A stretch of DNA of 52,061 bases from JAUNKE01 sp041853585 (lineage in GTDB: Bacteria; Bacillota; Clostridia; Peptostreptococcales; Filifactoraceae). The notes beneath the pieces are model-generated. The model did not search any database, had not been told where the DNA came from, and was given only the letters and a program-made list of their open reading frames with translations. Below are positions 1 through 8,783 of the stretch, in pieces. The DNA lies in assembly GCA_041853585.1 (NCBI GenBank), contig JBGZSM010000032.1:1-52061 (forward strand). The letters are read 5' to 3'. The translations under genes and the position numbers were made by a program. The number at the start of each line of letters is the position of its first letter. The stretch's first letter is position 1.

Positions 1-155
1 CTTTGCTTTACAAATATTTGCGATGCGAAACCATCGACTTGGATTTGCCCGACGGATACCATGTCGTCTGTGTGGATGAATATCCGCTCGGACTCGTCAA
101 AGTCAAAAACAAAGTGGCAAAAAATTTATACAATCAAAACTGGAGATTATTATAA
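1..155 (+). CDS. C-terminal end of an rRNA cytosine-C5 methyltransferase (RsmF/NOL1-NOP2-Sun like), partial
   Basis: The frame beginning at base 3 is open to a TAA at 153-155 and gives about 50 residues. The tail contains DEYPLGLVKVKNKVAKNLYNQNW, split as DEYPLGLVKV and KNKVAKNLYNQNW, which resembles the small RNA-binding C-terminal domain of RsmF-type 16S rRNA m5C methyltransferases, where a 'GYPLGWGK...G.LKNHYPKGLRW' pattern is typical. The catalytic domain lies outside the window, so the call rests on this tail only. The stop overlaps the next start by one base (TAATG), which suggests translational coupling with the pseudouridine synthase and a shared rRNA-modification operon. Confidence 0.55.
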   Translation, partial: LLYKYLRCETIDLDLPDGYHVVCVDEYPLGLVKVKNKVAKNLYNQNWRLL

Positions 156-907
156 TGTCAAAGATTCGTATCGACAAATTGCTCTCCAATATGGGCATCG
201 GCAGTCGAAATGAAATTAAAAAATATGCAAAAATGGGGCGCATTCGTCTCAACAATCATATCGAAAAAAACAGCGCGCGCATCGTGGACACCGAGAAAGA
301 CATCGTGCATTTTGACGAAGAAGTCGTCCATTACCGAAAATATGTCTATCTGCTGATGAACAAGCCGCAAGATGTAATCTCCGCAACTTTCGACAACCAA
401 CATCAGACCGTCATCGACCTCTTGCCCGATGAATATCAAATTTTTGATATCTTTCCCGTCGGGCGACTCGACAAGGACACCGAAGGCTTGCTCATTTTAA
501 CGAATGACGGGCAGTTGGCACATGAGCTTCTATCGCCGAAAAAGCATATTGACAAAAAATATTTTGCCATCGTCGATAATATTTTGCAGGCTTCACATAT
601 TGAGCATTTTGCACAAGGCATTACCTTGGATGACGGATATCGAACTATGCCCGCCGTTTTGGAAATACTGAAAATCGATGAACACAATCATTCCCATTGC
701 CATGTCGTGATTCAGGAAGGCAAATTTCATCAGGTCAAACGAATGTTTGCCGATATCGGCATGAAGGTACTTTTTCTCAAAAGAGTGCAGATGGGAAATC
801 TCGTTTTGGATTCCGAACTTGCGCTTGGCAAAGTGCGTGAGCTGAGCGAATCGGAAATCGCATCGCTTTTTCAAAAAGATAATCAAAGAAATATAAAAGG
901 TATATAA
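155..907 (+). CDS. rsuA: RsuA/RluB-family rRNA pseudouridine synthase
   Basis: This 250-residue protein has an N-terminal S4 RNA-binding domain (residues about 3-60, RIDKLLSNMGIGSR) followed by a pseudouridine synthase domain. The catalytic loop is GRLDKDTEGLL at about residues 103-113, with the aspartate that attacks the uridine. The stretch QTVIDLLP and the length (E. coli RsuA is 231 residues) favour an RsuA-type 16S enzyme, but RluB-type 23S enzymes look alike and cannot be excluded. The ATG overlaps the stop of the upstream rRNA methyltransferase by one base, and another rRNA methyltransferase follows after 41 bases, so this is probably a three-gene rRNA-modification cluster. Nothing appears broken or unusual. 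Confidence 0.88.
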   Translation: MSKIRIDKLLSNMGIGSRNEIKKYAKMGRIRLNNHIEKNSARIVDTEKDIVHFDEEVVHYRKYVYLLMNKPQDVISATFDNQHQTVIDLLPDEYQIFDIFPVGRLDKDTEGLLILTNDGQLAHELLSPKKHIDKKYFAIVDNILQASHIEHFAQGITLDDGYRTMPAVLEILKIDEHNHSHCHVVIQEGKFHQVKRMFADIGMKVLFLKRVQMGNLVLDSELALGKVRELSESEIASLFQKDNQRNIKGI

Positions 908-948
908 TAGGAAGAGAAATTTTCTCAATCGTTGAATATGGAGAATGT

Positions 949-2301
949 ATGAAAAAAAGAGAACAAATTGAACTGACGGTACAAGATATTGACTTCGGCG
1001 GAGAAGGCTTCGGCTTTCACGAGGACAAAAAAATATCCTTCAAAGGCGGTATCCCGAACCAAAAAGTTCGTATTATGGTCAAAAAGATTCGAAAAAATAA
1101 AATTGAAGGAAAGATTTTGTCCGTCGTTGAAAAATCGCCGCTCGAAACCGAAAACACCTGCGAGCATTTCGGCATCTGCGGCGGATGCAGCACCCTTCCG
1201 ATAAGATATGAGGAGCAGCTCAAAATCAAAGCTGCGCAGCTCGAAAGACTTTTTGCACAATATCATCATGACGAAATCACCGACATCGATGTGTTGCCGA
1301 GCCCAAAGCATCTCGGATACAAAAACAAAATGGAATTTACTTTCGGCAACGAAGAAAAAGATGCTCCCCTTTCACTCGGCATGCATATGAAAAACAAGAG
1401 CAATTCGGTTACAACCGTCGATAGCTGTTTGATTGTCGATGAGGACTACCGGAAAATCATTCGCAGTACCGTCGATTATTTCAAAGCGCAAAATATCCCC
1501 TTCTACAAAGTGCTTTCGCATGAAGGTTTTTTGCGCCATCTTGTCGTGCGCAAAGGACATCACACCGATGAGCTGATGGTCAACCTCGTTACTACATCAC
1601 AGCTTGATTTGGATTTGAGCGAATATGTGCAAATTCTGCTCTCGCTCAAAACCGATGCGAAAATCGTGAGCATTTTACACACAATCAACGATTCGCTTTC
1701 CGATGCCGTTCTTTGCGACAAGCTGGAGATTCTTCATGGGAACGACTATTTTTATGAAGAATTGTTGGGACTGAAATTCAAAATTTCGCCCTTCTCCTTC
1801 TTTCAGACAAATTCCGCCTGCGCCGAAACATTGTATCAAGTTGTACTGGATTTGCTCGACGAATCCGAAGACAAAATTCTGTTTGACCTATACAGCGGAA
1901 CCGGCACAATCGGCATTTTGGCTTCTTCCAAAGTCAATCAGGTCATCGGAGTTGAAATTATCGAGGAAGCCGTGCAAATGGCGAATGAAAATTGCAAGCT
2001 CAACCAAATCACAAATGCTCACTATATCGCCGGCGATGTCAAAGATGTCGTGTCCGGACTTTCCACAAAGCCCGATATCATTTTGCTCGACCCGCCACGA
2101 AGCGGAATGCATCCCAAAGCGATTGAAGATGTGCTCTCCTTCGGTGTAAAAGAAATCATCTATGTATCGTGCAATCCGAAAGCCTTGGCGACGGAGCTTG
2201 CCAAATTCAAAAATCACGGCTATCGGATAAAATCCTATGTCGGTGTTGACCAATTTCCAAACACGCCGCATTGCGAAATGATTATAAAACTCGAGAAATA
2301 A
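949..2301 (+). CDS. rlmD: 23S rRNA (uracil-C5) methyltransferase, RlmD/RlmCD (TrmA) family
   Basis: This 450-residue enzyme uses S-adenosylmethionine to make 5-methyluridine in rRNA. An N-terminal TRAM domain (about 1-60) is followed by the iron-sulfur cysteine cluster CEHFGICGGC, with a fourth cysteine in VDSCLI near residue 158. The SAM-binding motif is DLYSGTGTIGI, and the motif LLDPPRSGMHP lies before the nucleophile motif YVSCNPKALATEL. All hallmark residues are present and the length is typical. The start ATG follows GGAG at 940-943. Whether it acts like E. coli RlmD (one uridine) or B. subtilis RlmCD (two uridines) cannot be told from sequence. A terminator hairpin follows at 2348. Confidence 0.93.
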   Translation: MKKREQIELTVQDIDFGGEGFGFHEDKKISFKGGIPNQKVRIMVKKIRKNKIEGKILSVVEKSPLETENTCEHFGICGGCSTLPIRYEEQLKIKAAQLERLFAQYHHDEITDIDVLPSPKHLGYKNKMEFTFGNEEKDAPLSLGMHMKNKSNSVTTVDSCLIVDEDYRKIIRSTVDYFKAQNIPFYKVLSHEGFLRHLVVRKGHHTDELMVNLVTTSQLDLDLSEYVQILLSLKTDAKIVSILHTINDSLSDAVLCDKLEILHGNDYFYEELLGLKFKISPFSFFQTNSACAETLYQVVLDLLDESEDKILFDLYSGTGTIGILASSKVNQVIGVEIIEEAVQMANENCKLNQITNAHYIAGDVKDVVSGLSTKPDIILLDPPRSGMHPKAIEDVLSFGVKEIIYVSCNPKALATELAKFKNHGYRIKSYVGVDQFPNTPHCEMIIKLEK

Positions 2302-2347
2302 AAACGCTTGATCTCAATTTTTGATTCAGCGAAATTTGAAATAACAA

Positions 2348-2376
2348 AGGGGAAGTACGATATACTTCCTCTTTTC
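2348..2376 (+). terminator. Intrinsic terminator after rlmD
   Basis: AGGGGAAGT at 2348-2356 pairs with ACTTCCTCT at 2364-2372 (nine pairs, one G-U) around a seven-base loop and is followed by TTTT. It lies 47 bases after the rlmD stop. It may also end the convergent VOC gene, although the minus-side T run is weak. Confidence 0.75.
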
Positions 2377-2422
2377 TCTATAAGAATCTCTTTTGGATTT
2401 CATTTTTTGTTTTACTACCGGA

Positions 2423-2776
2423 CTAAAATTCCATTTCCTGTGCAAAGGATATTTGATTGCCGTCGATATCGTAAATATCGAGAACCAACACTACTTCATA
2501 ATCCATGATATCTCCCGTTTCAATCCCCTGCTCATCCAAAACCTTTTTACATTGCTTGACATCATCAACACCGATAACCACCGCGCCGCTCCCCGCTTTG
2601 TCAAATTCCTCAGCGGATAATTGCAACCAAGCGCTCTCGCCGATTTTATATTCCGCCGTATTTTCCATCGGAATAATATCCGGCTCGCCAAGCCATTTTT
2701 TGTACCAAGCAATCGACGCCTCGATATCCTTTACCTGAAAAACTGCCACCAAACTTGTCGCTTTAATTCTTTTCAA
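2423..2776 (-). CDS. VOC-superfamily (glyoxalase/bleomycin-resistance/dioxygenase fold) protein
   Basis: This 117-residue protein has the single-module VOC pattern: an N-terminal beta strand and helix (LVAVFQVKDIEASIAWYKKWLG), a middle PMENTAEYKIG segment and a C-terminal VVLVLDIYDIDGNQISFAQ ending in the usual strand. Such proteins are small metal-dependent enzymes or ligand-binding proteins, and the substrate cannot be deduced. The start is TTG at 2774-2776, supported by a strong GGAGGTGA six to seven bases upstream on the minus strand; no ATG fits. It stands alone, convergent with rlmD, so the context gives no clue to its job. Confidence 0.75.
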   Translation of the reverse strand: MKRIKATSLVAVFQVKDIEASIAWYKKWLGEPDIIPMENTAEYKIGESAWLQLSAEEFDKAGSGAVVIGVDDVKQCKKVLDEQGIETGDIMDYEVVLVLDIYDIDGNQISFAQEMEF

Positions 2777-3476
2777 TACTGTTCACCTCCTGATGATTTT
2801 CTCGCAAATAGGAAATGATTTGATTGATAATATGCTTCATTATGATTTGGAGTTTTCGTTCTGAATTTGTTCTCTCGTTTTTCAAATTTCCTGTTGATTC
2901 TCCGATTTTAATCTTCAAATTGCATTGGCAGAACTTCTCCGATGATTTGAATTCTGATTTCGCTTTGCTTTTTCAAAATCGTATGTTCCATTTTTAGAAT
3001 TGAATCCTGCATTTTGAATTTTTTATGACAATAAATCCATACATTGGTATCCGGGTTATATCTTTCATACCACCTCATAGGATATTTGTTTTAACTCAAT
3101 TCGCTTTCAGATTTATTATACCATAATGTCTCTTGGTATCAGACCTTCCTTTCTCTATTTTTTCACAAAATTGTTGTTGATTATTCGGATAAGCAAAAGG
3201 GTATAAAAGATAAATATTAGGTTAGTAACGATAGGTTTTTGCACGAACAGCTGAATTTATTTTTTCAAAATGTGGAATCCGGCTTGGATTTCAAAACTTG
3301 GTCCTAAATTTCAAAGTTTTATTTTGAATATGAAGGATTGTCCCCAAATATTGAAAGTTAGTTTTGAATATCAGAACACAACAAGTTTTATAAAAACTTT
3401 TTTTCTTGCAAAATTAACCAAAAAAAGTAACTTTTTTTGTGTTGCCTATTGCAATTATTTCGCTAAAAGCATATAA
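2777..3476. other. AT-rich intergenic region upstream of the SUF promoter
   Basis: About 700 bases with no convincing conserved gene. It holds one small minus-strand frame (2908-3078, listed separately). The stretch around 3240-3400 carries short, loosely repeated motifs of the kind 'ATTTCAAA...TTTTGAATAT'. Similar low-complexity text occurs at 28690-28760 and 49470-49560. The function, if any, is unknown. Confidence 0.5.
2908..3078 (-). CDS. Possible small protein, 56 residues, unrecognised
   Basis: An open frame from ATG (3076-3078) to TAA (2908-2910) begins MRWYERYNPDTNVWIYC and ends IIGEVLPMQFED. The composition is protein-like: an aromatic-rich amino end and a charged helical middle with alternating K, E, I and L. 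No Shine-Dalgarno sequence is visible before this ATG, whereas a GGTGG precedes an ATG in another frame nine bases inside it. An in-frame stop lies just upstream, so it is not the end of a longer intact frame. It could be a real small gene, the remnant of a longer one, or chance. I do not recognise the family. Confidence 0.25.
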   Translation of the reverse strand: MRWYERYNPDTNVWIYCHKKFKMQDSILKMEHTILKKQSEIRIQIIGEVLPMQFED

Positions 3477-3511
3477 TTGTATCGACTTATACAAATTTTT
3501 TTGTATATAAT
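3477..3511 (+). promoter_or_regulatory. suf operon promoter with three alternating half-sites
   Basis: A TATAAT -10 box lies at 3506-3511, with TCGACT (4 of 6 to consensus) at 3482-3487 as a candidate -35 and an 18-base spacer. Across it lie TTGTAT (3477-3482), ATACAA (3489-3494) and TTGTAT (3501-3506): the same hexamer in alternating orientation at exact 12-base steps. This looks like an operator overlapping the promoter. The regulator is not encoded nearby. Confidence 0.5.
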
Positions 3512-3549
3512 TCATAGTAATTTAATCGGAATTAAAATGTGAGGTATGT

Positions 3550-4323
3550 ATGAATCTATTAAAGATTAATGATTTGAAAACTAAGGTGGATGACAAAGAA
3601 ATTCTTAAAGGCGTGAGTCTTAGCATAAATGTTGGCGAAGTTCATGTGATTATGGGGCCAAACGGTGCCGGTAAATCGACGCTTGCCGGAACGCTGATTG
3701 GAAATCCCGTTTACGAAGTGGATGGCGGCGAAATTCTTTTCGAAGGCGAAGATATTGTAGAGATGTCGGTTGACGAGCGTGCTCGCAAAGGGCTGTTCCT
3801 CTCCTTCCAATATCCGCTTGAAATCCCGGGACTGAGCGTGGAAGATTTTTTGAGAACGGCAAAAGAATCCGTCACCGGAAAAAAACAATCGATTTTAGGA
3901 TTTAACAAAGAATTGAAGAAAAAGATGCAGGCACTCGGCATTGATGAAAGCTATGCAAGCCGTCATTTGAATGTCGGTTTTTCGGGTGGAGAAAAAAAGA
4001 AGAACGAAATTCTCCAGCTTTCCGTATTGGAGCCGAAACTTGCGATTTTGGACGAGACCGACTCCGGACTCGATGTCGATGCAACCAAAATCGTGTTTGA
4101 AGGTGTCGGCAAATTGAAAAATGAAAACAACTCGCTGCTTATCATTACACATTATGATAAGGTGCTTGACTATATCAAACCGGATTTTGTGCATGTGATG
4201 ATTAACGGAAAAATTTATAAAACCTGCGGCGTGGAAATTGCAAAAGAAATTCAGGAAAACGGCTTTGAGCGTTTTCGTAAAGAGTATGAAGCGGAATTCG
4301 GCGAGCGTGTAGTTGAGGAGTAA
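3550..4323 (+). CDS. sufC: SUF Fe-S assembly ATPase SufC
   Basis: This 257-residue cytosolic ABC-type ATPase works with SufB and SufD as the scaffold that builds Fe-S clusters. Visible motifs are Walker A GPNGAGKST (about residues 36-44), the Q-loop in SFQYPLEIPG, the ABC signature SGGEKKKNE and Walker B LAILDETDSGLD, the last two in the form characteristic of SufC. The length is typical. The ATG follows a GAGG seven bases upstream. It is the first gene of sufCBDSU, with three bases to sufB, and is preceded by a good -10 box. No isc genes or IscR-type repressor are seen in the window. Confidence 0.97.
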   Translation: MNLLKINDLKTKVDDKEILKGVSLSINVGEVHVIMGPNGAGKSTLAGTLIGNPVYEVDGGEILFEGEDIVEMSVDERARKGLFLSFQYPLEIPGLSVEDFLRTAKESVTGKKQSILGFNKELKKKMQALGIDESYASRHLNVGFSGGEKKKNEILQLSVLEPKLAILDETDSGLDVDATKIVFEGVGKLKNENNSLLIITHYDKVLDYIKPDFVHVMINGKIYKTCGVEIAKEIQENGFERFRKEYEAEFGERVVEE

Positions 4324-4326
4324 TCG

Positions 4327-5748
4327 ATGGAAAATATTGAAGTAAGAAAGAAAACCTATGTCGCGGATATTGAGCGCGGCGTTTATGACATCAAAGATGA
4401 GATGAAACACAAGTATTCCACCGGCAAGGGATTGACCGAAGAAACCATTCGCAAAATCTCCGCCAACAAAAATGAGCCGGAGTGGATGCTGAACTATCGT
4501 TTGCGCTCATTGGAAATCTACAACTCAAAACCGATGCCTACATGGGGTGCGGATTTGAGCGATTTGGATATGGACGACATCATTTATTATTTGGAGCCCG
4601 ATGCTCAGCGTATGAGTGATAACTGGGACGATGTACCTGAGTACATTAAAAATTCATTTGAGCGATTGGGAATTCCTCAAGCGGAAAAAACTTCGCTTTC
4701 GGGAGTCGGCGCGCAGTATGACTCGGAAGTGGTTTACCACAGCGTCAACAAAGAACTGGAGGCTCTCGGCGTCATCAATACGGATATTGAAACCGCACTT
4801 CGTCATCACGAAGACTTGGTCAAAGAATATTTTATGACATTGATCCGTCCGCAAGACCATAAATTTGCGGCTCTTCACGGCGCGGTATGGTCGGGCGGCA
4901 CTTTCGTCTATGTGCCGAAAGGTGTGAAAGTTCCGATGCCGATTCAGTCTTACTTCCGATTGAATGCGGCAGAGGCCGGACAGTTTGAGCACACGATTAT
5001 CATTGTGGAAGAAGGCGCGGACCTTCATTTTATCGAGGGATGTTCCGCACCGAAATATCAAAAGAACGCATTGCATGCCGGCGCAGTCGAGCTCTTTGTA
5101 AAAGAAGGTGCGAAACTTCGCTATTCAACGATTGAAAACTGGTCACGCAATATGTATAATCTCAATACCAAGCGAGCGGTCGTGGATGCGCGCGGTACGA
5201 TTGAATGGGTTTCGGGCTCTTTCGGCTCTCGGGCAACCATGCTTTATCCGATGAGTATTCTTCGCGGAGAAGGCGCCGTCTCGGATTTTGTCGGTGTCAC
5301 CTTTGCATCGAGCGGACAATATTTGGATACCGGCTCGAAAGTGATTCATGCCGCACCGAATACGATTTCAAATGTGCACAGCAAATCCATCTCAAAAAAC
5401 GGCGGAACGGCGATGTATCGCGGATTGCTTAAAGCAACCAAAAACGCTCACGGCAGCAAATCGAGCGTAAATTGTGAATCGTTGATGCTGGATGATATTT
5501 CAAAATCGGACACCATTCCAATTATTACGGTGAATACGGATGACATCGACATCGGACATGAGGCAAAAATCGGTCGTATCAGCGATGATGCTATTTTCTA
5601 TCTGATGAGTCGCGGAATTAGCGAGATGGAAGCAAAGGCGATGATTATTAAAGGTTTTGTCGAGCCGATTTCCAAGGAGCTTCCATTGGAATACGCAGTA
5701 GAATTGAACAATCTGATACGAATTGAGCTTGAAGGAACGGTGGGTTAG
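4327..5748 (+). CDS. sufB: Fe-S scaffold protein SufB
   Basis: SufB (473 residues) is the main scaffold subunit of the SufBCD complex and receives sulfur from SufS through SufU. The long right-handed beta-helix is evident in repeats such as GTFVYVPKGVKVPMPIQ and GAKLRYSTIENWSRNMYNL, ending in the typical helical tail FYLMSRGISEMEAKAMIIKGF. The length matches Firmicute SufB. It starts three bases after sufC and its stop is immediately followed by the sufD ATG, so the genes are co-translated. Nothing is missing. Confidence 0.97.
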   Translation: MENIEVRKKTYVADIERGVYDIKDEMKHKYSTGKGLTEETIRKISANKNEPEWMLNYRLRSLEIYNSKPMPTWGADLSDLDMDDIIYYLEPDAQRMSDNWDDVPEYIKNSFERLGIPQAEKTSLSGVGAQYDSEVVYHSVNKELEALGVINTDIETALRHHEDLVKEYFMTLIRPQDHKFAALHGAVWSGGTFVYVPKGVKVPMPIQSYFRLNAAEAGQFEHTIIIVEEGADLHFIEGCSAPKYQKNALHAGAVELFVKEGAKLRYSTIENWSRNMYNLNTKRAVVDARGTIEWVSGSFGSRATMLYPMSILRGEGAVSDFVGVTFASSGQYLDTGSKVIHAAPNTISNVHSKSISKNGGTAMYRGLLKATKNAHGSKSSVNCESLMLDDISKSDTIPIITVNTDDIDIGHEAKIGRISDDAIFYLMSRGISEMEAKAMIIKGFVEPISKELPLEYAVELNNLIRIELEGTVG

Positions 5749-6879
5749 ATGTTAGAGAGAATAATTGAAAAGCTGGATGCTCCGGCATTTCGTCAAAAAT
5801 ATTATAAAGAGTATGCACAAAACAAAGCACCCTTTTGGAATCGTATCGATTTTCAGGGAAAAAGCGCGCAGGGTTTTGTTGAATTTGACGGTATTAAAAT
5901 TGAAAATGCAAAACAACATGGATTGACGATTCAGGAAGTCGGTACAAAAATTGAAAATATGACTTCCATCAATTTTGACGAAAATCGATACGGACTGGAT
6001 GTGTTCTATCAACAAGAAGTTTACTCCTTGCATAATCAAGGCTTTTATCTCAAGGTGGATAAAAATGCCAAATTGCAAGAACCTATCTATATCGAGTTTG
6101 AATTGAGCGAGAAGAATTATCAGCTCTTGGATTTGAGCATTATTGAAATTGAAGAAGGTGCAAGTGCGAGCATTATTATTCATTACAAGAGCGCCGACCA
6201 ATCTGAAGTATATAAAAACTCGGTGCTTAAAGTAATCGCACATCCTTATGCCGATTTGAAATTATCGAGAATCCAAAATTTGAATTTGGAAAGCTACAAC
6301 TGCGATTTCACCGATTTCAATGTTGCGGACAATGCCGCTGTCAAATATTATTCCGCAGAATTCGGCGCAAAAGTCAATGTGGCAAGCTCCACTTCGTATT
6401 TGAACGGACATCGCTCCACCATTGAAACCGTACCCGCCTATTTAGCGGACGGCGAAAGAAAGGTTGACCTCGCCTATACCGTAATTTTCCGCGGAAAGCA
6501 AACCGAAGGACAAATCAACGGCTGCGGCGCGGTAATGGACAAGGCGGTCAAAGTGTTCCGCGGAAATATTTATTTTGAAAAAGGTTCATCGGGCTCGCTC
6601 GGTCGAGAAGGAAGTTTCGATATTTTGTTGGACAAAACCATCGAATCGCATTCCATCCCTACCCTCTTTTGTGATGAAGATAATGTTATCGGTGAACATT
6701 ACGCATCGGTGGGAAAAATTGACGAAAGCAAATTGATGTATCTGATGAGTCGAGGAATTCCGGAAAAAGAAGCACGCAAAGTGATTGTCGAATCCTCTTT
6801 CCGTCCGATTTTGGATAATATCGACCATGAGAATACTAAAAATCTTCTTCTACAAGAACTCAATCAGCGAATTTCGTAG
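5749..6879 (+). CDS. sufD: Fe-S assembly protein SufD
   Basis: This 376-residue paralogue of SufB forms the SufB-SufC2-SufD scaffold. The beta-helix core (about 130-300) and the terminal module YLMSRGIPEKEARKVIVESSF are recognisable. It is shorter than SufB and lacks the SufB N-terminal helical segment, as usual for SufD. The ATG starts on the base after the sufB stop. The amino end (about 1-130) is the family's variable region and contributes little to the call. Confidence 0.93.
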   Translation: MLERIIEKLDAPAFRQKYYKEYAQNKAPFWNRIDFQGKSAQGFVEFDGIKIENAKQHGLTIQEVGTKIENMTSINFDENRYGLDVFYQQEVYSLHNQGFYLKVDKNAKLQEPIYIEFELSEKNYQLLDLSIIEIEEGASASIIIHYKSADQSEVYKNSVLKVIAHPYADLKLSRIQNLNLESYNCDFTDFNVADNAAVKYYSAEFGAKVNVASSTSYLNGHRSTIETVPAYLADGERKVDLAYTVIFRGKQTEGQINGCGAVMDKAVKVFRGNIYFEKGSSGSLGREGSFDILLDKTIESHSIPTLFCDEDNVIGEHYASVGKIDESKLMYLMSRGIPEKEARKVIVESSFRPILDNIDHENTKNLLLQELNQRIS

Positions 6880-6896
6880 AGCCGGAAAGGAATAAT

Positions 6897-8096
6897 ATGA
6901 ATTATAGAAGTCTATTCCCTATTTTCAACCAATCGGGAAATCACTATATGGATACGGGAGCAACCTCTCAAAAACCACAGCAAGTCATTGATGCCATCAC
7001 AAATTATTACGAAAACATCAACGGCAATCCGGGTCGTGGCTCTCATCGTCTTGCCGTCGAATCGGAACAAGCCGTTGAGAAAGTGCGGGATAAGGTCAAA
7101 AATTTTATCGGCGCGAAAAACAAGGAAGAAATCATCTTCACGAAAAATACGACGGAAGCCATCAACCTTGTGGCATATAGCTATGGACTGGATAATTTAA
7201 AAGAAGGCGATGAGATACTGCTCGGTATCTCCAATCATCACGCCAATATTGTTCCTTGGCAGATGGTGGCTGAAAAAACGGGCGCTGTCATTCGCTATAT
7301 TTATTTGGACAAAGACGGTCAGCTCGACCTGGAAGATTATAAAAGCAAATTGAACAACAAAACCAAATTGGTTTCCATCTCCGCGGTCGTTAATGCGACC
7401 GGGGTCAGACAGCCTTTTGAAGAAGTGATTGCCTTGGCAAAAAAACAAGGCGCCGTCACTTTGCTGGATACCGCACAATCCATTGGACATTTCAGACATC
7501 AAGTCGGTGATATCCAAACGGATTTTTTGGCATTCTCCGGACACAAAATTTTTGCGGCGATGGGCGTCGGCGTTCTTTATGGAAAGAAGGAATTGCTCAG
7601 CGCCATGTCCCCTTTCCTATTCGGCGGCGATATGATTGATTATGTCGAGGAGCAGCAAACCGTTTTTGCCGAGCTTCCACATCGACTCGAAGCGGGAACC
7701 AAGGATGTCGGCTCCATCGTCAGTCTCGGCGCGGCGATTGATTTTATTGAAGAAGTCGGCTATGAGCAATTGGCGAAACATGAGGAAAAACTGCTCACGC
7801 TCGCTTATAATGAACTCAAAAAGTTGGACTACATCGAAATATATCATCACGAGAATTTGAAAAAAGCGGGTGTTTTGGCTTTCAATGTCAAAGGAGTTCA
7901 TTCCCATGACAGCGCATATATTTTGGACGGCTACGGCGTGATGGTACGCTCCGGACATCATTGTGCACAACCGCTGATGAAATACTTGGGCATCGCATCC
8001 TGTTGCCGAGCAAGCTTCAGCATCTACAATGACGAATCGGATATTGCCGCATTGCTCGAAGGATTAAAAAAGGTAAAGGAAGTGTTTTCGATATGA
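6897..8096 (+). CDS. sufS: Cysteine desulfurase SufS (class V aminotransferase fold)
   Basis: SufS (399 residues) is a PLP enzyme that removes sulfur from cysteine and passes it to SufU. The PLP lysine is K217 in SGHKIFA, and the persulfide-forming cysteine is about C356 in RSGHHCAQPLM, the group II arrangement. The closing motif reads SCCRASFSIYN, where a threonine is usual in place of the second cysteine, giving two vicinal cysteines at about 369-370. The ATG is preceded by GGAAAGG. The stop overlaps the sufU start by four bases (ATGA), which fits their direct partnership. Confidence 0.95.
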   Translation: MNYRSLFPIFNQSGNHYMDTGATSQKPQQVIDAITNYYENINGNPGRGSHRLAVESEQAVEKVRDKVKNFIGAKNKEEIIFTKNTTEAINLVAYSYGLDNLKEGDEILLGISNHHANIVPWQMVAEKTGAVIRYIYLDKDGQLDLEDYKSKLNNKTKLVSISAVVNATGVRQPFEEVIALAKKQGAVTLLDTAQSIGHFRHQVGDIQTDFLAFSGHKIFAAMGVGVLYGKKELLSAMSPFLFGGDMIDYVEEQQTVFAELPHRLEAGTKDVGSIVSLGAAIDFIEEVGYEQLAKHEEKLLTLAYNELKKLDYIEIYHHENLKKAGVLAFNVKGVHSHDSAYILDGYGVMVRSGHHCAQPLMKYLGIASCCRASFSIYNDESDIAALLEGLKKVKEVFSI

Positions 8097-8530
8097 ATTT
8101 AGAAAATCTCTATCAACAGACGATATTGGAATACAGCGCTCGAAAAGATGTCAATTACGAAATGGAGTCACCGGACTTTGCCGAGCGCGGACATAATGCA
8201 AGCTGCGGGGATGATATCACTTTGCTTGTCAAAATCAATGACGAAGACATCGTGGAAGATATCAGCTTCATCGGAAGCGGATGTGCGATTTCAACCGCAT
8301 CGACCGCCATGCTGATCGATTTGGTAAAAGGGACGAAGGTGCAGGAAGCGCAGGAAAAAATCAACACCTTTTTCAAAATGATGAAACAGGAAGAAGTCAG
8401 CGAAGAAGAACTGGAAAGCATCGGCGATGCCGGATTGCTCGAATCCACCGCTCATCTTCCCGCGCGAATCAAATGCGCCACATTGAGTTGGCATACCCTG
8501 CAAGTAATATTTCAAAAACATCAAAGCTGA
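8093..8530 (+). CDS. sufU: Zinc-dependent sulfurtransferase SufU
   Basis: SufU (145 residues) is the Firmicute IscU-like protein that relays sulfur from SufS to SufBCD. The zinc ligands are all visible: C38 and D40 in NASCGDD, C64 in GSGCAIS and C128 in RIKCATLSWHTL. The insertion between the second and third cysteines that separates SufU from IscU is present. It overlaps sufS by four bases and is the last gene of the operon, 4 bases before a strong terminator stem. Confidence 0.95.
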   Translation: MNLENLYQQTILEYSARKDVNYEMESPDFAERGHNASCGDDITLLVKINDEDIVEDISFIGSGCAISTASTAMLIDLVKGTKVQEAQEKINTFFKMMKQEEVSEEELESIGDAGLLESTAHLPARIKCATLSWHTLQVIFQKHQS

Positions 8531-8534
8531 AAAT

Positions 8535-8578
8535 AACCTCTAAAGCGAGTTCAATTCCAATCGCTTTGGAGGTTTTTT
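8535..8578 (+). terminator. Intrinsic terminator of the suf operon
   Basis: AACCTCTAAAGCGA (8535-8548) pairs with TCGCTTTGGAGGTT (8561-8574) over 14 positions with one G-U, followed by a T run to 8578. This is a very strong terminator directly after sufU. Confidence 0.93.
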
Positions 8579-8700
8579 GTTTGTATAGAAAACGAACAAC
8601 GAAAATCCGAAAAGCAGAAAGCTTTGTTTGTTGCAATAACCATTCGATTTTGAAATCCCACTTGGTAATACAATTTATAATAAAATCCATTAGAAAAAAG

Positions 8701-8730
8701 TTGACAACTGTTTTTTCTATGAGTTTTAAT
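8701..8730 (+). promoter_or_regulatory. Sigma-A-like promoter in the suf/sigma-factor gap
   Basis: A perfect TTGACA at 8701-8706 is followed after 18 bases by TTTAAT at 8725-8730. Transcription would start near 8737, cross the hairpin at 8784-8817 and the repeat, and could continue into the ECF sigma gene at 8978 or end at the hairpin as a short RNA of about 85 bases. Confidence 0.45.
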
Positions 8731-8783
8731 ATGAAAATCCAGCTTAGAAATAGGATTTGAAGTATCAAATTTTCGCGAGAAAG

